Assembly (NCBI GenBank): GCA_018806915.1
Contig: JAGKQI010000033.1
Coordinates: 976,447 to 1,040,446 of the forward strand
DNA: 64,000 nucleotides
Direction of reading: 5' to 3'
From: Phytophthora colocasiae
Taxonomy: Eukaryota > Oomycota > Peronosporomycetes > Peronosporales > Peronosporaceae
Position numbers and translations under genes: made by a program. This document shows positions 18,474 to 27,462 of the stretch, in pieces; position 1 is the first letter of the stretch; each line of letters starts with the position of its first letter. The notes under the pieces were generated by a model, which searched no databases, was not told the DNA's origin, and saw nothing but the letters and a program-made list of their open reading frames with translations.

Positions 18474-20998
18474 GGTTGTTCCCCAGAATCTGCATCTCCA
18501 TCCAGAAGTTTCTTCCGGATAGCAGTCGGTATATCCAAAGCTCCTTGTTGAACGAGACTCTTGAGATCCCGAAGGGCCTCCAGCTCCTCACAATGCCCAT
18601 CGTGATACTTGTTGCAGAAATCACACTGACGCATCCGACAGAATCGCACAGAATGGCCCTTCCGATGACAGCGTTCACACTCGATATCTGCCCAACAATC
18701 CTCCTTGACATGTCCGAAATTGCGGCAGTTCTCACAGTACCTTGCACTGTAATTCGGATTCCGGAAACCTTGGCGTCTGGAGTCTTGATGCTCCGAAGAT
18801 TGTTGGTCACCTTGGCGTCCTGAAGGGGATCGGGGCCTCCAGCCTCCCTCTTGAAGAATCTTGAAGACGGTATCTGAGAGATCATCCATGGTCGGGAATC
18901 CGGAATCTGGATCGCCAGACTTCGTAGACGCAGATGCTTTCGAGGCTTCCAGAGTCATCTTGTCTTCCTCATCCTGAAAACGGACGTGTCGGTCAGGATC
19001 TTCAGAGTCAGCGTCACTCTGAGCAGTGTATGCTCTTCCGGATCCGGAACGCTTTGGGCGAAACTTATCACGAGGTACGTTATCCGCCCGGAAATCCCGC
19101 TTCGGAGGTGGAGTGTCGTAGTCGTCTTCCAAATTCAGTTCTTCATGTTGCTTCAGGACGTACTCGACATCTTCCAAACTCCGAAGGTGTTGACCTTGGA
19201 GGGTAGTCCGGAGTCTGGAATCCAGAAGCTTCTTGGTGAAGGCTTTCAGATGCTGCTCACGGAGCTTGGTCGATCCGTCGATCCGGATACCGGCTCTATC
19301 AGCCACCTTGTTCAGGCGGTAATAGAAATCCAAAGGCGTCTCATGCTTCTTCTGAACCATCGTATAGTACCTTTCCGCATCCGAAGTCCTCGCCTTACAG
19401 TAGCGCTCCTTGAAAGCCTTCAGGAATCTTTTCCAGTTGCGACGGACCTTCGGATCCAGATTCGCTCTCCAGTTCCGGACGGCCGGAGACAACTTGAGCT
19501 TCATCTCGTAGATTTTCACGTTATCGGCCCAGCCACCCTGAACGGACATACTCTGGAAGCGTTCCAGCCAGCGCATCCGAGTGGCAAGCGCCGCCTTCTC
19601 ATCGAAGTCTTCCAAAGTGCTTGCATTCACGAATGGCTTGAACATGTATGTCATCGTCCCTCCGGACTTGGTCGTCGTCACCGCAGGGGTCTTGTCTTCG
19701 AACGAACTGCTATCCGAACTTCCGGAATCCGAAGAGCTACTCGATTCGGAACTTGGATCCGAAGAACTTGGATATCCTGAAGGGGATTTCCTTCTGGAAG
19801 TTCCACCCTTCTCACGCTTGGACGTTGAACCCCGCTTCGACGATCCAGACTCCTTGGACAAACGCTTCTTCGAGACATCCTCACCTGAACGCTTTCGGAT
19901 ACCCCGGCTCTCGCTTCCAGACGCCTCTCTCCTTCTGGATGTCGATTCCTTCTTCACCACGAGCGCCTGGGGTGTCGAGGACTTGGCCACTTGAGCCCTA
20001 GGGGTCTTGGATTCACGAGTGACCAGTTGGAGAGCTGCCTCAAGCTGTGCGGCAAAGGCTTCATCTGGATTCCCAACATCTGTTTTACGAGAACTCAGAT
20101 GGGATGCACCTCGGGATGCGTTACTGGATACTGGGTACAGAGTCGGATGATGGGACGCACCTGATTCCTGAGAATCATGATTACGCCCATCTGTCTCAGC
20201 TGCGACAGGGGCCTTGGCAGCCACCGATTTCAGGTCGCGAACTTGGGTAGCCAAAAACTTCTGGACAGCCCTCGCTGCTTCTCCTTCCTTCTTCCGCGCA
20301 GACTCCGAGGCTTCGAGTTCTTGCTGAAGCTCCTTCACCTTCGCGCTCTTGGAGGAGCTCGACTTGGCGGCGGAACCTTGAACTGCTTCCGGGTGCCGCT
20401 TGTGAGATTGGTGTCCGGATGACCGAACCTCCAGATTCTTGACTGTCAAGCGTGAATCCTCGTCAGAGACCAGATCTGGGATCGCTTCCTTCTTCTGGAA
20501 GAGTCTTTGAAACTTGGAATCCAGAAGGCGTTCAAGCTTCGCATCCAGATCGCTTGACATCCTCTCCAGCGCAGACCCTTGCTGATCTTCCATCCTGGCC
20601 ATGACCTTCTGAAGTTGGAACATGGTGTTCAGGGCAACTTGCGTGGATCCAGAACTGGCGGACTTCGAAGAGCGCTCAGACCTTGCTGAAGTTTCTGGAA
20701 CTTCACGATCCCAACTCCCAGACTTCTGAATGCCTCGTGATCGGGATGCGTCTACAGCCTGGGATTCCTGAAGCATTTCTCGCCTCCTTGAAGATGACTT
20801 TGTACGCTTCTTCCTGGGCTTCTCGCGATTCAAGTCTGATCCCTGCGGGACGTCTTGATCTTCGGCATCCGGATTCCTGTGGGAAATCTGGAAAGCGATT
20901 CCAGAATCCATCGGCGTAGCACTTCCAGATCCCCGTGCGGTCATCGCCATCGGCCTGAAGGCGGAGAATGGCATATGCGTTCCTGCACTTCTGCTCAT
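18464..20998 (-). CDS. gag: E2 Gag polyprotein
   Basis: 844 codons, intact. The N-terminal half is Ser/Lys/Arg-rich with predicted coiled coil (VKELQQELEASESARKKE region). A capsid-like retrotransposon Gag core lies at about residues 455-640 (MRWLERFQSMSVQGGW, FLKAFKERYCKARTSDAERY). Three knuckles follow at about 760-810: CENCRNFGHVKEDC, CERCHRKGHSVRFC and CDFCNKYHDGHC. It ends LN-TAG on the slippery heptamer. Its ATG overlaps the stop of the upstream frame as ATGA (20998-20995), so termination-reinitiation or a shared ancestral frame is possible. Confidence 0.9.
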   Translation of the reverse strand: MSRSAGTHMPFSAFRPMAMTARGSGSATPMDSGIAFQISHRNPDAEDQDVPQGSDLNREKPRKKRTKSSSRRREMLQESQAVDASRSRGIQKSGSWDREVPETSARSERSSKSASSGSTQVALNTMFQLQKVMARMEDQQGSALERMSSDLDAKLERLLDSKFQRLFQKKEAIPDLVSDEDSRLTVKNLEVRSSGHQSHKRHPEAVQGSAAKSSSSKSAKVKELQQELEASESARKKEGEAARAVQKFLATQVRDLKSVAAKAPVAAETDGRNHDSQESGASHHPTLYPVSSNASRGASHLSSRKTDVGNPDEAFAAQLEAALQLVTRESKTPRAQVAKSSTPQALVVKKESTSRRREASGSESRGIRKRSGEDVSKKRLSKESGSSKRGSTSKREKGGTSRRKSPSGYPSSSDPSSESSSSSDSGSSDSSSFEDKTPAVTTTKSGGTMTYMFKPFVNASTLEDFDEKAALATRMRWLERFQSMSVQGGWADNVKIYEMKLKLSPAVRNWRANLDPKVRRNWKRFLKAFKERYCKARTSDAERYYTMVQKKHETPLDFYYRLNKVADRAGIRIDGSTKLREQHLKAFTKKLLDSRLRTTLQGQHLRSLEDVEYVLKQHEELNLEDDYDTPPPKRDFRADNVPRDKFRPKRSGSGRAYTAQSDADSEDPDRHVRFQDEEDKMTLEASKASASTKSGDPDSGFPTMDDLSDTVFKILQEGGWRPRSPSGRQGDQQSSEHQDSRRQGFRNPNYSARYCENCRNFGHVKEDCWADIECERCHRKGHSVRFCRMRQCDFCNKYHDGHCEELEALRDLKSLVQQGALDIPTAIRKKLLDGDADSGEQPLN

Positions 20999-22746
20999 CC
21001 CGAATCCAGAAGAATCCGAGGTCTTCTCTCTCTGGAAGTCCGAGTTCCGGAAGTCGCACTCGCCATTGACTCACTTGATCCTCCGGAAGTCTCGAACATA
21101 CTGGAGGTACGTGCCGAATTCGTCCTATCAGAAAGACTATGGTACGAAGACATGTGGCTTCCGGATTCCAGATCCGCTTCCAGATTCCGGACTAGCGAAG
21201 ATGGCACAGACTGCAGGGATGAGGGCGACGGCGACGGGATTGACGACGGCGGTGGCCGAGGCATTACACGTTGCACTCGCTTCGGCCGGATTTCCTGATA
21301 GGTGGGTCCGCGAGGACTCCGAACCTTCCGGAATCCAGATGCCTTCAGTTGTCTAGTGAAGTCTCGTCCCAGCAGAGATACCTCGTAATCCGACATGAAT
21401 ACACCTTCACCCTGAAATTGGGCTTCCGGATGTACTTGACAAAGTTGTTCCCTTCCAGTTGTCATCAGAATCCGGGCGTACTCCTGAGCTCGCGTCACTA
21501 GTTGTCTCCATTCGATCATCTCCACGACCAATAGCTGCAACATTTCTCCAACAACTTGCCGAACCAGATCCGGATGCACTTTGAAAACTCGCGTCCGGAA
21601 CCATCCAGGCACCAAATTCACAAATCCAAATCCCGCTTCGAAAAGCATTGTCTGCAGGACTGCGATGCATTCACGAGGCGAAAACTCCTTCGGCGGGATC
21701 ATGGCTCCCTGAAGATCTAGTGCCCTTCCAAATGACCGACGTTGAATCTGGAGTTCTGAAATCCAGGCGTCCGTCTGAGCCGGCATCAACATCCGGCGGT
21801 TCAGGTGTTCCGAAGTCATCAAGGCAGCCTGAATGAAACCTTCAGGATTCAGGTATAGTGGCGGCCAATCATATCCGACATCAGGTGCGAAGCTCCTTTC
21901 GGAGTTGTCACGTTCCCAACGCCTCACTTGTTCAGCCACATATGCCTTTATCTGGATTCCGCTCATCTGGACTTCCGGCGTCCCCGGCGGTGCTTCCGGA
22001 GATTCTTCCATTCTGGAATCCGGAATACCAAACCTGGCAGCTTCTTGACGAGGCGCTTCTGGGGGCGCCGAGAACGGCGGCTCATCAGGATACAATGTTG
22101 GCATCCGGATTTCCGGAATCACTGGCGAAGACATGTTGGTATCCTCAAGCACAGTTTCTTCCTGAACCGGCGACAACGGGCGAGCTTCCTGCTTGACTCG
22201 TGGCGACTCTTCTCGAACATCAGGTTCGGCATCTGGATTCGCACCTTCCGGAGGAGAGTCCTGAACTCCATCCTCCGTAGGGTCTTCGATCTCGACAGCA
22301 TCATCTCCCGACGCTTCTCTTCCAGAATCTTCAGCATCACTTCCGACGACCTCAGACTCCTCACCAGCCGTAAACTCCTCCAGACCGGACTCGTTCTCGG
22401 CTTCCACATCCGGATCACCTTCCGATCCGGACTCTTCTGCATCCGGATCCTGCTCAGGGTCATCGTCTCCTTCCGAAATCTCTTCCGAATCACTTCCATC
22501 CAGACTTGCGTGGTGCGCTTCCTAAACGGAGGATTCAGATTCTTCTTCCAGATGATCTGACGACTCCTTCGCCTCTTGGGCAGCCTTTCGCTTCGCAGCG
22601 TTGGCCTGACGAGCTTTCTTCATGATAGTATCCAAATCCTCATGCTCTTCAGGCTGCTGCCCCTTCAACCGACGCGACGATCTGGATGCCATTCCGCTTC
22701 CAGAATCCGCGTCTCCTCCTCTGCGTGCGCTTTCACTTCCAACCAT
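20995..22746 (-). pseudogene. E2 pre-gag ORF, interrupted by one in-frame TAG
   Basis: ATG at 22746 gives MVGSESARRGG, a basic stretch with RRLKGQQPEEHEDLD, then a long acidic region. A TAG at 22524-22522 interrupts; the same frame continues to TGA at 20997-20995, about 583 codons in total. The conserved globular part (about residues 280-450: WISELQIQRRSFGRALDL, IAVLQTMLFEAGFGFVNLVP) matches E1. The C-terminal Ser/Pro tail leads into gag. Function unknown; its position suggests a matrix or regulatory role. In E1 the same frame is open. Confidence 0.75.
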
Positions 22747-22840
22747 CACAACTACGATCAGAAAGTTAGTTAGCACTCAGAACCCCTGAAACTAATCAAA
22801 AAGAAAAATATAAAAATAACTCGGTAAAACCCTTTCGGTA

Positions 22841-22862
22841 TCGAATCCGGGCACGCGCACCA
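22841..22862 (-). other. E2 primer binding site for tRNA-His
   Basis: The plus strand matches the 3' terminal 19 nt of the array tRNA-His gene exactly and then CCA, 22 nt in all, including part of the T-loop. Two bases separate it from the LTR. Longest PBS match of the three elements. Confidence 0.95.
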
Positions 22863-22864
22863 GC

Positions 22865-24466
22865 TGTGACGAGGTGGGTGAACACTTTCCGGACTTTCTG
22901 AAAGAAAAACCCGGTCGCCCAGAACGTATAGCTGGTGGCCAGTCCGATTCTGGAAGGAAACTTCCAGATGACACTTGAGAACTGGGGTCAGTCTCTACCT
23001 TCCGGGATCCAAATGGGTATCCGGAAGGCGGAGTTGGCGTGTGACCTTGTGGTTATCCTCCTTGGTGTCGTTTGTCTTCGAGTATCCGAAGGGTATTACC
23101 AGGTGAGTTACTTTCAGGTGTGATCAGATCCAAAGATCCAAAGTACCAAAAGTACTTCCAAATGCAGTTGGTTTTCTGGAAGGCAAAAGACTATTAGCAG
23201 AGTCCTCTTCCAACAGTTAACCAATACAATACAGAGAGTTAATATGCAAAACACGCAGCCGCTCTTATTCTTTGTGGCCCTCGAGCGGTGGGCACTCCAA
23301 TGCCAGTCGACGGGGTCTACTTCCCGAACACAGACTCAGTTCCGGGACCCTAACAAGCTCACCACTTCCGGATAACCACTTGGTTTCCGGAAGACAATAT
23401 CCAAGATCAGGATATCCAGATGCCTGTATATCCAAATATCCAAAATCCAAATGCAATCTAGACTAGGAATCCAGATGCAAACGTCCAATCACACAGTAGT
23501 TAATTCAATACAGTTCCAAGGGCCAACTACTAACAACCTCCCAAAACGCAGTTATAATATGAAATGTGAATCCGGAATCCGGATTCCAACTGGAATATGA
23601 AATAGGAAGATCCCTTCCGGATGCGCCGCCGGATCACTTACCCAACTTGGTCTCGAACCTTTGGTGGAGAGTCCCGCGGCGATGTACGCAGTCGACGCGG
23701 CCGTACGCTGGCTCAGCTAACTCGAAGCCCTCTGACAAGAGGCTGGTCCGCAGTGCTTTGCAGTATCTTCCAGGAAAACCTTCCAGAAGACCACTTGCGC
23801 CCTTGGTGGCAAATTGAACTCTCTGTTATTTATATACAAGTCTTCTGCTAAAGATTCTGCTAACATCTTGTTTTCACTATAGGAAGCGCACACTCATCAG
23901 GAGGCGCGTGTCTCTGGCGCGGAACCCCGAAGAATTCCGGCTGGTGCCGAACACATCCTGGTCGGTCGTCTTGGTCGGTCGGTCTTGACTTGGCTTGAGT
24001 ATACTCCGAACCTCAATGTCCATACTGGGTACAAATCAGGCAGGGTCCGGACGCCCTTGGTCATCTGGATTCCCGATCCTTGGAATCCGGAAGTCCTCAG
24101 TTCAGCACTGGAAGCATGTATCCGGAATACACTTGGTCTGTGTATGGGCGACTGGATTCTTGAGCCCTTAGCCCTGGCTGGAATGGCATCCAGATTCCCG
24201 AAATCTGGATCTGGATTCCGGAAGTACGCACCACGAATTCACTTGGGCACCACATGGTGGACTTGATTCCTGAATAGTGGACTCCGATCATGGTCGGGCA
24301 TCCGGATTCTGGAAGTCCGTATTCCGGAAGTCCTAAAGCAATAAGGTGAAAATGTATTCCACAGCTCAGTCCCAGGTACTCGATGCCTCAGCCAATCACC
24401 TCTCGACATATTGGGTGGCTCTGGGAGGCGGTGTCCAGATAGAAAATTTGAATCCACAGCTTCACA
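22865..24466 (-). repeat. E2 5' LTR
   Basis: 1602 bp with TGTGA/TCACA ends, PBS-proximal edge at 22865, outer edge followed by target copy CAAG. Transcription of E2 should start inside it on the minus strand. Confidence 0.95.
23828..23836 (-). promoter_or_regulatory. Candidate TATA box of E2
   Basis: Minus-strand TATATAAAT about 630 bp from the outer LTR edge. It would place the RNA start near 23800, giving a U3 of roughly 670 bp. It is the only strong TATA match noticed in this LTR. Confidence 0.45.
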
Positions 24467-24470
24467 CAAG

Positions 24471-25301
24471 GGCGACAAGCTGAAAGGATTCAGCTCGAGT
24501 GCGCTAGACTTTGTCCAGCGAAGACAAGCCGTCATACGGTTTGTCCAGGATGCTATCGCTGATAATGTTGGTAGGGGCAACATAAATGAATTCAAAGTGG
24601 GTTCATTAGTTTTGTTAGCTACATAAAACCTGCCTAAACATGCAGTGTCTGACTTTGGAGCAAGCAAGCTTGCTCCAAGATTCATTGGACCGTTCAAAGT
24701 ACTTGAACGGCACGGCAACGCGTACCGGCTGGACATACCGTCCAGCATGAGGCTCCACCCGACCTTCTACGTCGGGCGGTTGAAGCCGTACGTGCAGCAC
24801 GGACTACCTAGGGTTGGTAGTCCGACTGAGGAGTGCGAGAGGCCTGGAAGGCCTTCTCGAGACCGTCGACACGGTCGATCAACCGATTCACTCTCGTCCC
24901 AAGACCGGACGAGAGGTTCGAGGCAGTCTGAGCTGCCTCGCAGACCTCAGCACGGAGGACACGAACCTCCTGCTTCAGAGCAGCTATCTCAGCGCTCTGT
25001 GTCTGCTCCAGCGCAGCAACTCGATCGTGCAGGGCACGATCGTCATGGTCATAGCGTTGACCATGCGGAGGGAGTGTTCCCACCCCCTCCGCCGCCGTTG
25101 CGCGACGCGCGTGGAGCGATCCGCTGGATTGTTGAGCGGATTGTGGCTCATAAGAGAACGAACTCTCAAGGGGTTCGTTTTCGTATTCGTTGGAGAGGAT
25201 TTCCTCCCCATCGAGATACATGGGAGCCGCGGAACGTCCTGATGGAGGACGTTCCGGAAATGGTGAGAGCGTACGAAGCCCACCATAACTTGCAGGGGTA
25301 A
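24471..25301 (+). pseudogene. X pol fragment B: integrase tail and chromodomain
   Basis: Continues fragment A in frame after E2 and one CAAG are discounted. A TAA at 24624-24626 replaces the Lys expected from E4 (LLNAKNLP against LLAT-stop-NLP); reading continues in the same frame. GPF motif LAPRFIGPFKV, then FYVGRLKPYV, a low-complexity R/S/P/Q linker, and a chromodomain at about 25110-25290 (IVERIVAHKR, FRIRWRGFP, DTWEPR). Ends TAA at 25301. Its last 490 bp overlap the antisense gene at 24808-26355. Confidence 0.85.
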
Positions 25302-26355
25302 ACCCTGCACGAGGAGTGCTGCGGTCAGCCACAGCACTCGGAGTTTCGCGTGGCACAATACGACCACGGAGCTCCTTGATGTGATCGGGTACACGGACGA
25401 CCGTGTACCCCAGGAGGTCACTTTCGGTGAGACGTGTTGCCAAGGGTTGGCAACACGGACAGGGTGTGCCAAAGGGAACGGCACATGGGATCCCCGCTTC
25501 CATGGACTGATCATGGAGGCGTTCACACTTACCACGCGTAGTGTAAGTGTAGTAGCGATCGCGAGCCGCAGCAACGCGCTCGCGATATGCCTTCGGGCCA
25601 TTGTTGAAGTTTTCAACAAAGGCGTTCCACGACTGACAAAGTGCCTGCCACTCTGGCACTTTGCTCTTGCGCGAAGTCTTCTTCGCTGCATAGTATCGGA
25701 GCTCATGGAAGAGTCCGATATAGTAGTCGCGTCTTTGAGTCTCGGACTCAAAGACAACCTTAGCGGCGACGTCGTCGTCGTTGATACTGTTGCATGCGTA
25801 CAACAGTATCGGGTTCGGTGGTGAGCTAGCACCGGACCACTCATGGATCTGTGCCTCAGTAGGCAGCCATGGTGCACGCACTGGAGGATCAGTGCGTGGA
25901 GCAGTGAGCGCCCTCGACATGGGGGACGCTTCATCATCACTGCGCGGACGCTTCAAGCTCGAAGCGTCCGAGGCCTCATCACGAGGTCGTCGAGATCCCA
26001 CGGGTGGGTTTGACGTGTCTTCGGACGAAGACACGGGAGCGGGAGCCTTGACATCAACCTCCCCCTCCTCGACATCCTCCTCGTAGTCGAGGATGTCTTC
26101 GTAGTCCTCTCCAAAGAGTTCTTTGATAGGGACAGCAGGATTCTTAATCTCTGCTAGAGAAGAAGACTTCTTCTTCTTCTCATGCTTCTCCTTATGGAGA
26201 GCATGGTACTTGGTGACAGAGATCTTCTCTGTCGGACCGCTGGAAGCAGCAGTGCTAGTGGGCACTGCTGAGGTCGTTGTTCCTGCTGCAGAGGCAGCAG
26301 GTGAGGCTTGCGCGTCCGCAGAAGCGGACGGAGACGTAGGCGTTGGCGAGTCCAT
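24808..26355 (-). CDS. X antisense gene (aORF), overlaps chromodomain coding strand
   Basis: 515 intact codons opposite to X pol, lying between the 3' LTR and the pol end and overlapping pol by 494 bp. N-terminus Ser/Pro/Ala-rich (MDSPTPTSPSASADAQ), then a basic KHEKKKKSSS patch and an acidic patch (EDYEDILDYEEDVEEGE). A folded core at about residues 170-330 has many aromatics and a Cys cluster (GTPCPCCQ). Coiled coil with heptads at about 435-505 (RVAALEQTQSAEIAALKQEV). No known family recognised. The non-overlapping part is also rich in codons that look constrained, which argues against a chance frame. It is the only undamaged protein frame left in X. Confidence 0.75.
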   Translation of the reverse strand: MDSPTPTSPSASADAQASPAASAAGTTTSAVPTSTAASSGPTEKISVTKYHALHKEKHEKKKKSSSLAEIKNPAVPIKELFGEDYEDILDYEEDVEEGEVDVKAPAPVSSSEDTSNPPVGSRRPRDEASDASSLKRPRSDDEASPMSRALTAPRTDPPVRAPWLPTEAQIHEWSGASSPPNPILLYACNSINDDDVAAKVVFESETQRRDYYIGLFHELRYYAAKKTSRKSKVPEWQALCQSWNAFVENFNNGPKAYRERVAAARDRYYTYTTRGKCERLHDQSMEAGIPCAVPFGTPCPCCQPLATRLTESDLLGYTVVRVPDHIKELRGRIVPRETPSAVADRSTPRAGFTPASYGGLRTLSPFPERPPSGRSAAPMYLDGEEILSNEYENEPLESSFSYEPQSAQQSSGSLHARRATAAEGVGTLPPHGQRYDHDDRALHDRVAALEQTQSAEIAALKQEVRVLRAEVCEAAQTASNLSSGLGTRVNRLIDRVDGLEKAFQASRTPQSDYQP

Positions 26356-26444
26356 TGCGAAATGAACTCGGATTTCTCTTGGGAACTTGACGGTCTTGTC
26401 AAGTTCTGTTGATTGACGTATCGAGACCGATACGTCGAATCTTA

Positions 26445-26456
26445 ACGGGGGGATGG
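26445..26456 (+). other. X polypurine tract
   Basis: GGGGGGATGG immediately precedes the 3' LTR start TGTAAC. Confidence 0.75.
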
Positions 26457-26916
26457 TGTAACGGGGTTACACGTACAAGTGGTTATACCACTTGTAACTC
26501 TAACAGTTAGGATAACTGTTAGAGGTTGGAAATGGGCCTCAGACCTTGGTGTGCTGTACACACCAATGGATACATGGGCGAACCACATTATTGGGTGGTT
26601 CGTGTGCATTTGTGCATATTATTGGTAGAAAGTAACGGATTTCTACCAATCACTGAGCAGAGTTTCTGCCAACCACACGTTGGCAGACCCTTTAGAAATA
26701 GATAACAAACAGTTTTAGGAGGTCCATAATTGGCTTATGCCAAATTCAATAACAGTTCTCATTTTACGGTATTTTGCAGTTTAATTTAGTTATATTTGAT
26801 TTAATTATACTTATTTAAATAAGTATATTTAAATTAAGTCTATTCTAATTGCACGCTTCCTCATACACGTAAGCGCACGTGTACGCCATCTAATAGGTCT
26901 AGGTAGACCCATTACA
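26457..26916 (+). repeat. X 3' LTR
   Basis: 460 bp, TGTAA at the start and TTACA at the end. The first 15 bp form a palindrome TGTAAC-GGG-GTTACA. AT-rich in its second half. No second copy in the window. Confidence 0.75.
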
Positions 26917-27283
26917 GGTTGGAAAAGATTCCGGACGGACAGGACGCGGAGCTCCAGCTTCCTGTACTCTTGTATTTGAAATCTAGCGACCTTGTCTGGG
27001 TCTTGGCACGCCTCCGATGACGTGCTTAGAGTCGCTTGGTCGCTTGGTCGCTTGGTCCCTTGGTCTACCCACGAGAAAGCTGCGGAGAGAGCGAGCAGCC
27101 ACGAAACGGTGTGGGATATTGTTGGACGTGTCCGATTTGTGTGGCGCGAGTATGTCGGTGCGGAAAGTTTGTAATGGTTGCGCAGTGGCATTGTGGAGCG
27201 TGTGGTATGGGAGAAGGTGGTTTGTAGCGCGTGGTGTGTGTGTCAAGTGTTTTTTGTTTGTGTTGTGTGTGTGTATGGTATCC

Positions 27284-27356
27284 GGGGATGTAGCTCAAAT
27301 GGTAGAGCGCTCGCTTAGCATGCGAGAGGTACAGGGATCGATACCCTGCTTCTCCA
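27284..27356 (+). tRNA. tRNA-Ala(AGC), unit 1
   Basis: 73 nt consensus gene. Anticodon AGC at 34-36, A-box-like and B-box (GGATCGATACC) present, and the alanine identity pair G3-U70 is present. One U-U mismatch at acceptor position 6-67 is constant in the array. No CCA encoded beyond the discriminator A73. Confidence 0.95.
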
Positions 27357-27357
27357 G

Positions 27358-27429
27358 GCGTGTGTAGTATAGTGGTCAGTACCTCACCTTGTGGCGGTGA
27401 TATCCTCGGTTCGAATCCGGGCACGCGCA
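27358..27429 (+). tRNA. tRNA-His(GTG), unit 1
   Basis: 72 nt consensus gene. Anticodon GTG at 34-36, full acceptor pairing with one G-U, discriminator A. The base before G1 is the single spacer G after tRNA-Ala. Its 3' end is the PBS partner of E1, E2 and E3. Confidence 0.95.
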
Positions 27430-27462
27430 CTCTTATGTTCATTATGCTGCCGTACACCTTGC

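Larger units (their letters stand above)
7615..24466 (-). mobile_element. E2: full-length 16.85-kb Chronos-like Ty3/Gypsy retrotransposon
   Basis: Complete minus-strand element bounded by 1.6-kb LTRs and a 4-bp target duplication CAAG (7611-7614 and 24467-24470). Order in transcription: 5' LTR, tRNA-His PBS, pre-gag, gag, -1 frameshift signal, protease, RT, degenerate RNase H, plant-type RNase H, integrase, chromodomain, an antisense gene, 3' LTR. The LTR copies differ at about seven positions by eye, so insertion is recent. Plant-type RNase H plus chromodomain is the published hallmark of the oomycete Chronos group. Coding is broken by TAG codons at 22522 and 17940 and an indel at 14212-14214; the antisense gene has an indel near 10320. 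Confidence 0.9.
7311..26916 (+). mobile_element. X: Ty3/Gypsy chromodomain element, 5' part outside window, interrupted by E2
   Basis: Outer, oldest element of the nest. The integrase C-terminal half is at 7312-7614 and, after E2, at 24471-25301 with a chromodomain. A polypurine tract lies at 26445 and a 460-bp 3' LTR at 26457-26916. Removing E2 and one CAAG target copy restores an uninterrupted codon register, which supports the nesting. The 5' part lies beyond the left window edge, on the other side of E3. A long antisense gene overlaps the pol 3' end. Confidence 0.8.

Noticed and set aside
14643..19994. Plus-strand frames opposite E2 pol and gag (for example 17448-18401, 18986-19780)
   Set aside because: Shadows of recognised pol and gag domains; no independent motifs.
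24984..25940. Second minus-strand frame of 318 codons within the X antisense gene
   Set aside because: Alternative frame of the same DNA with biased Arg/Ser/His composition; the 515-codon frame is preferred.
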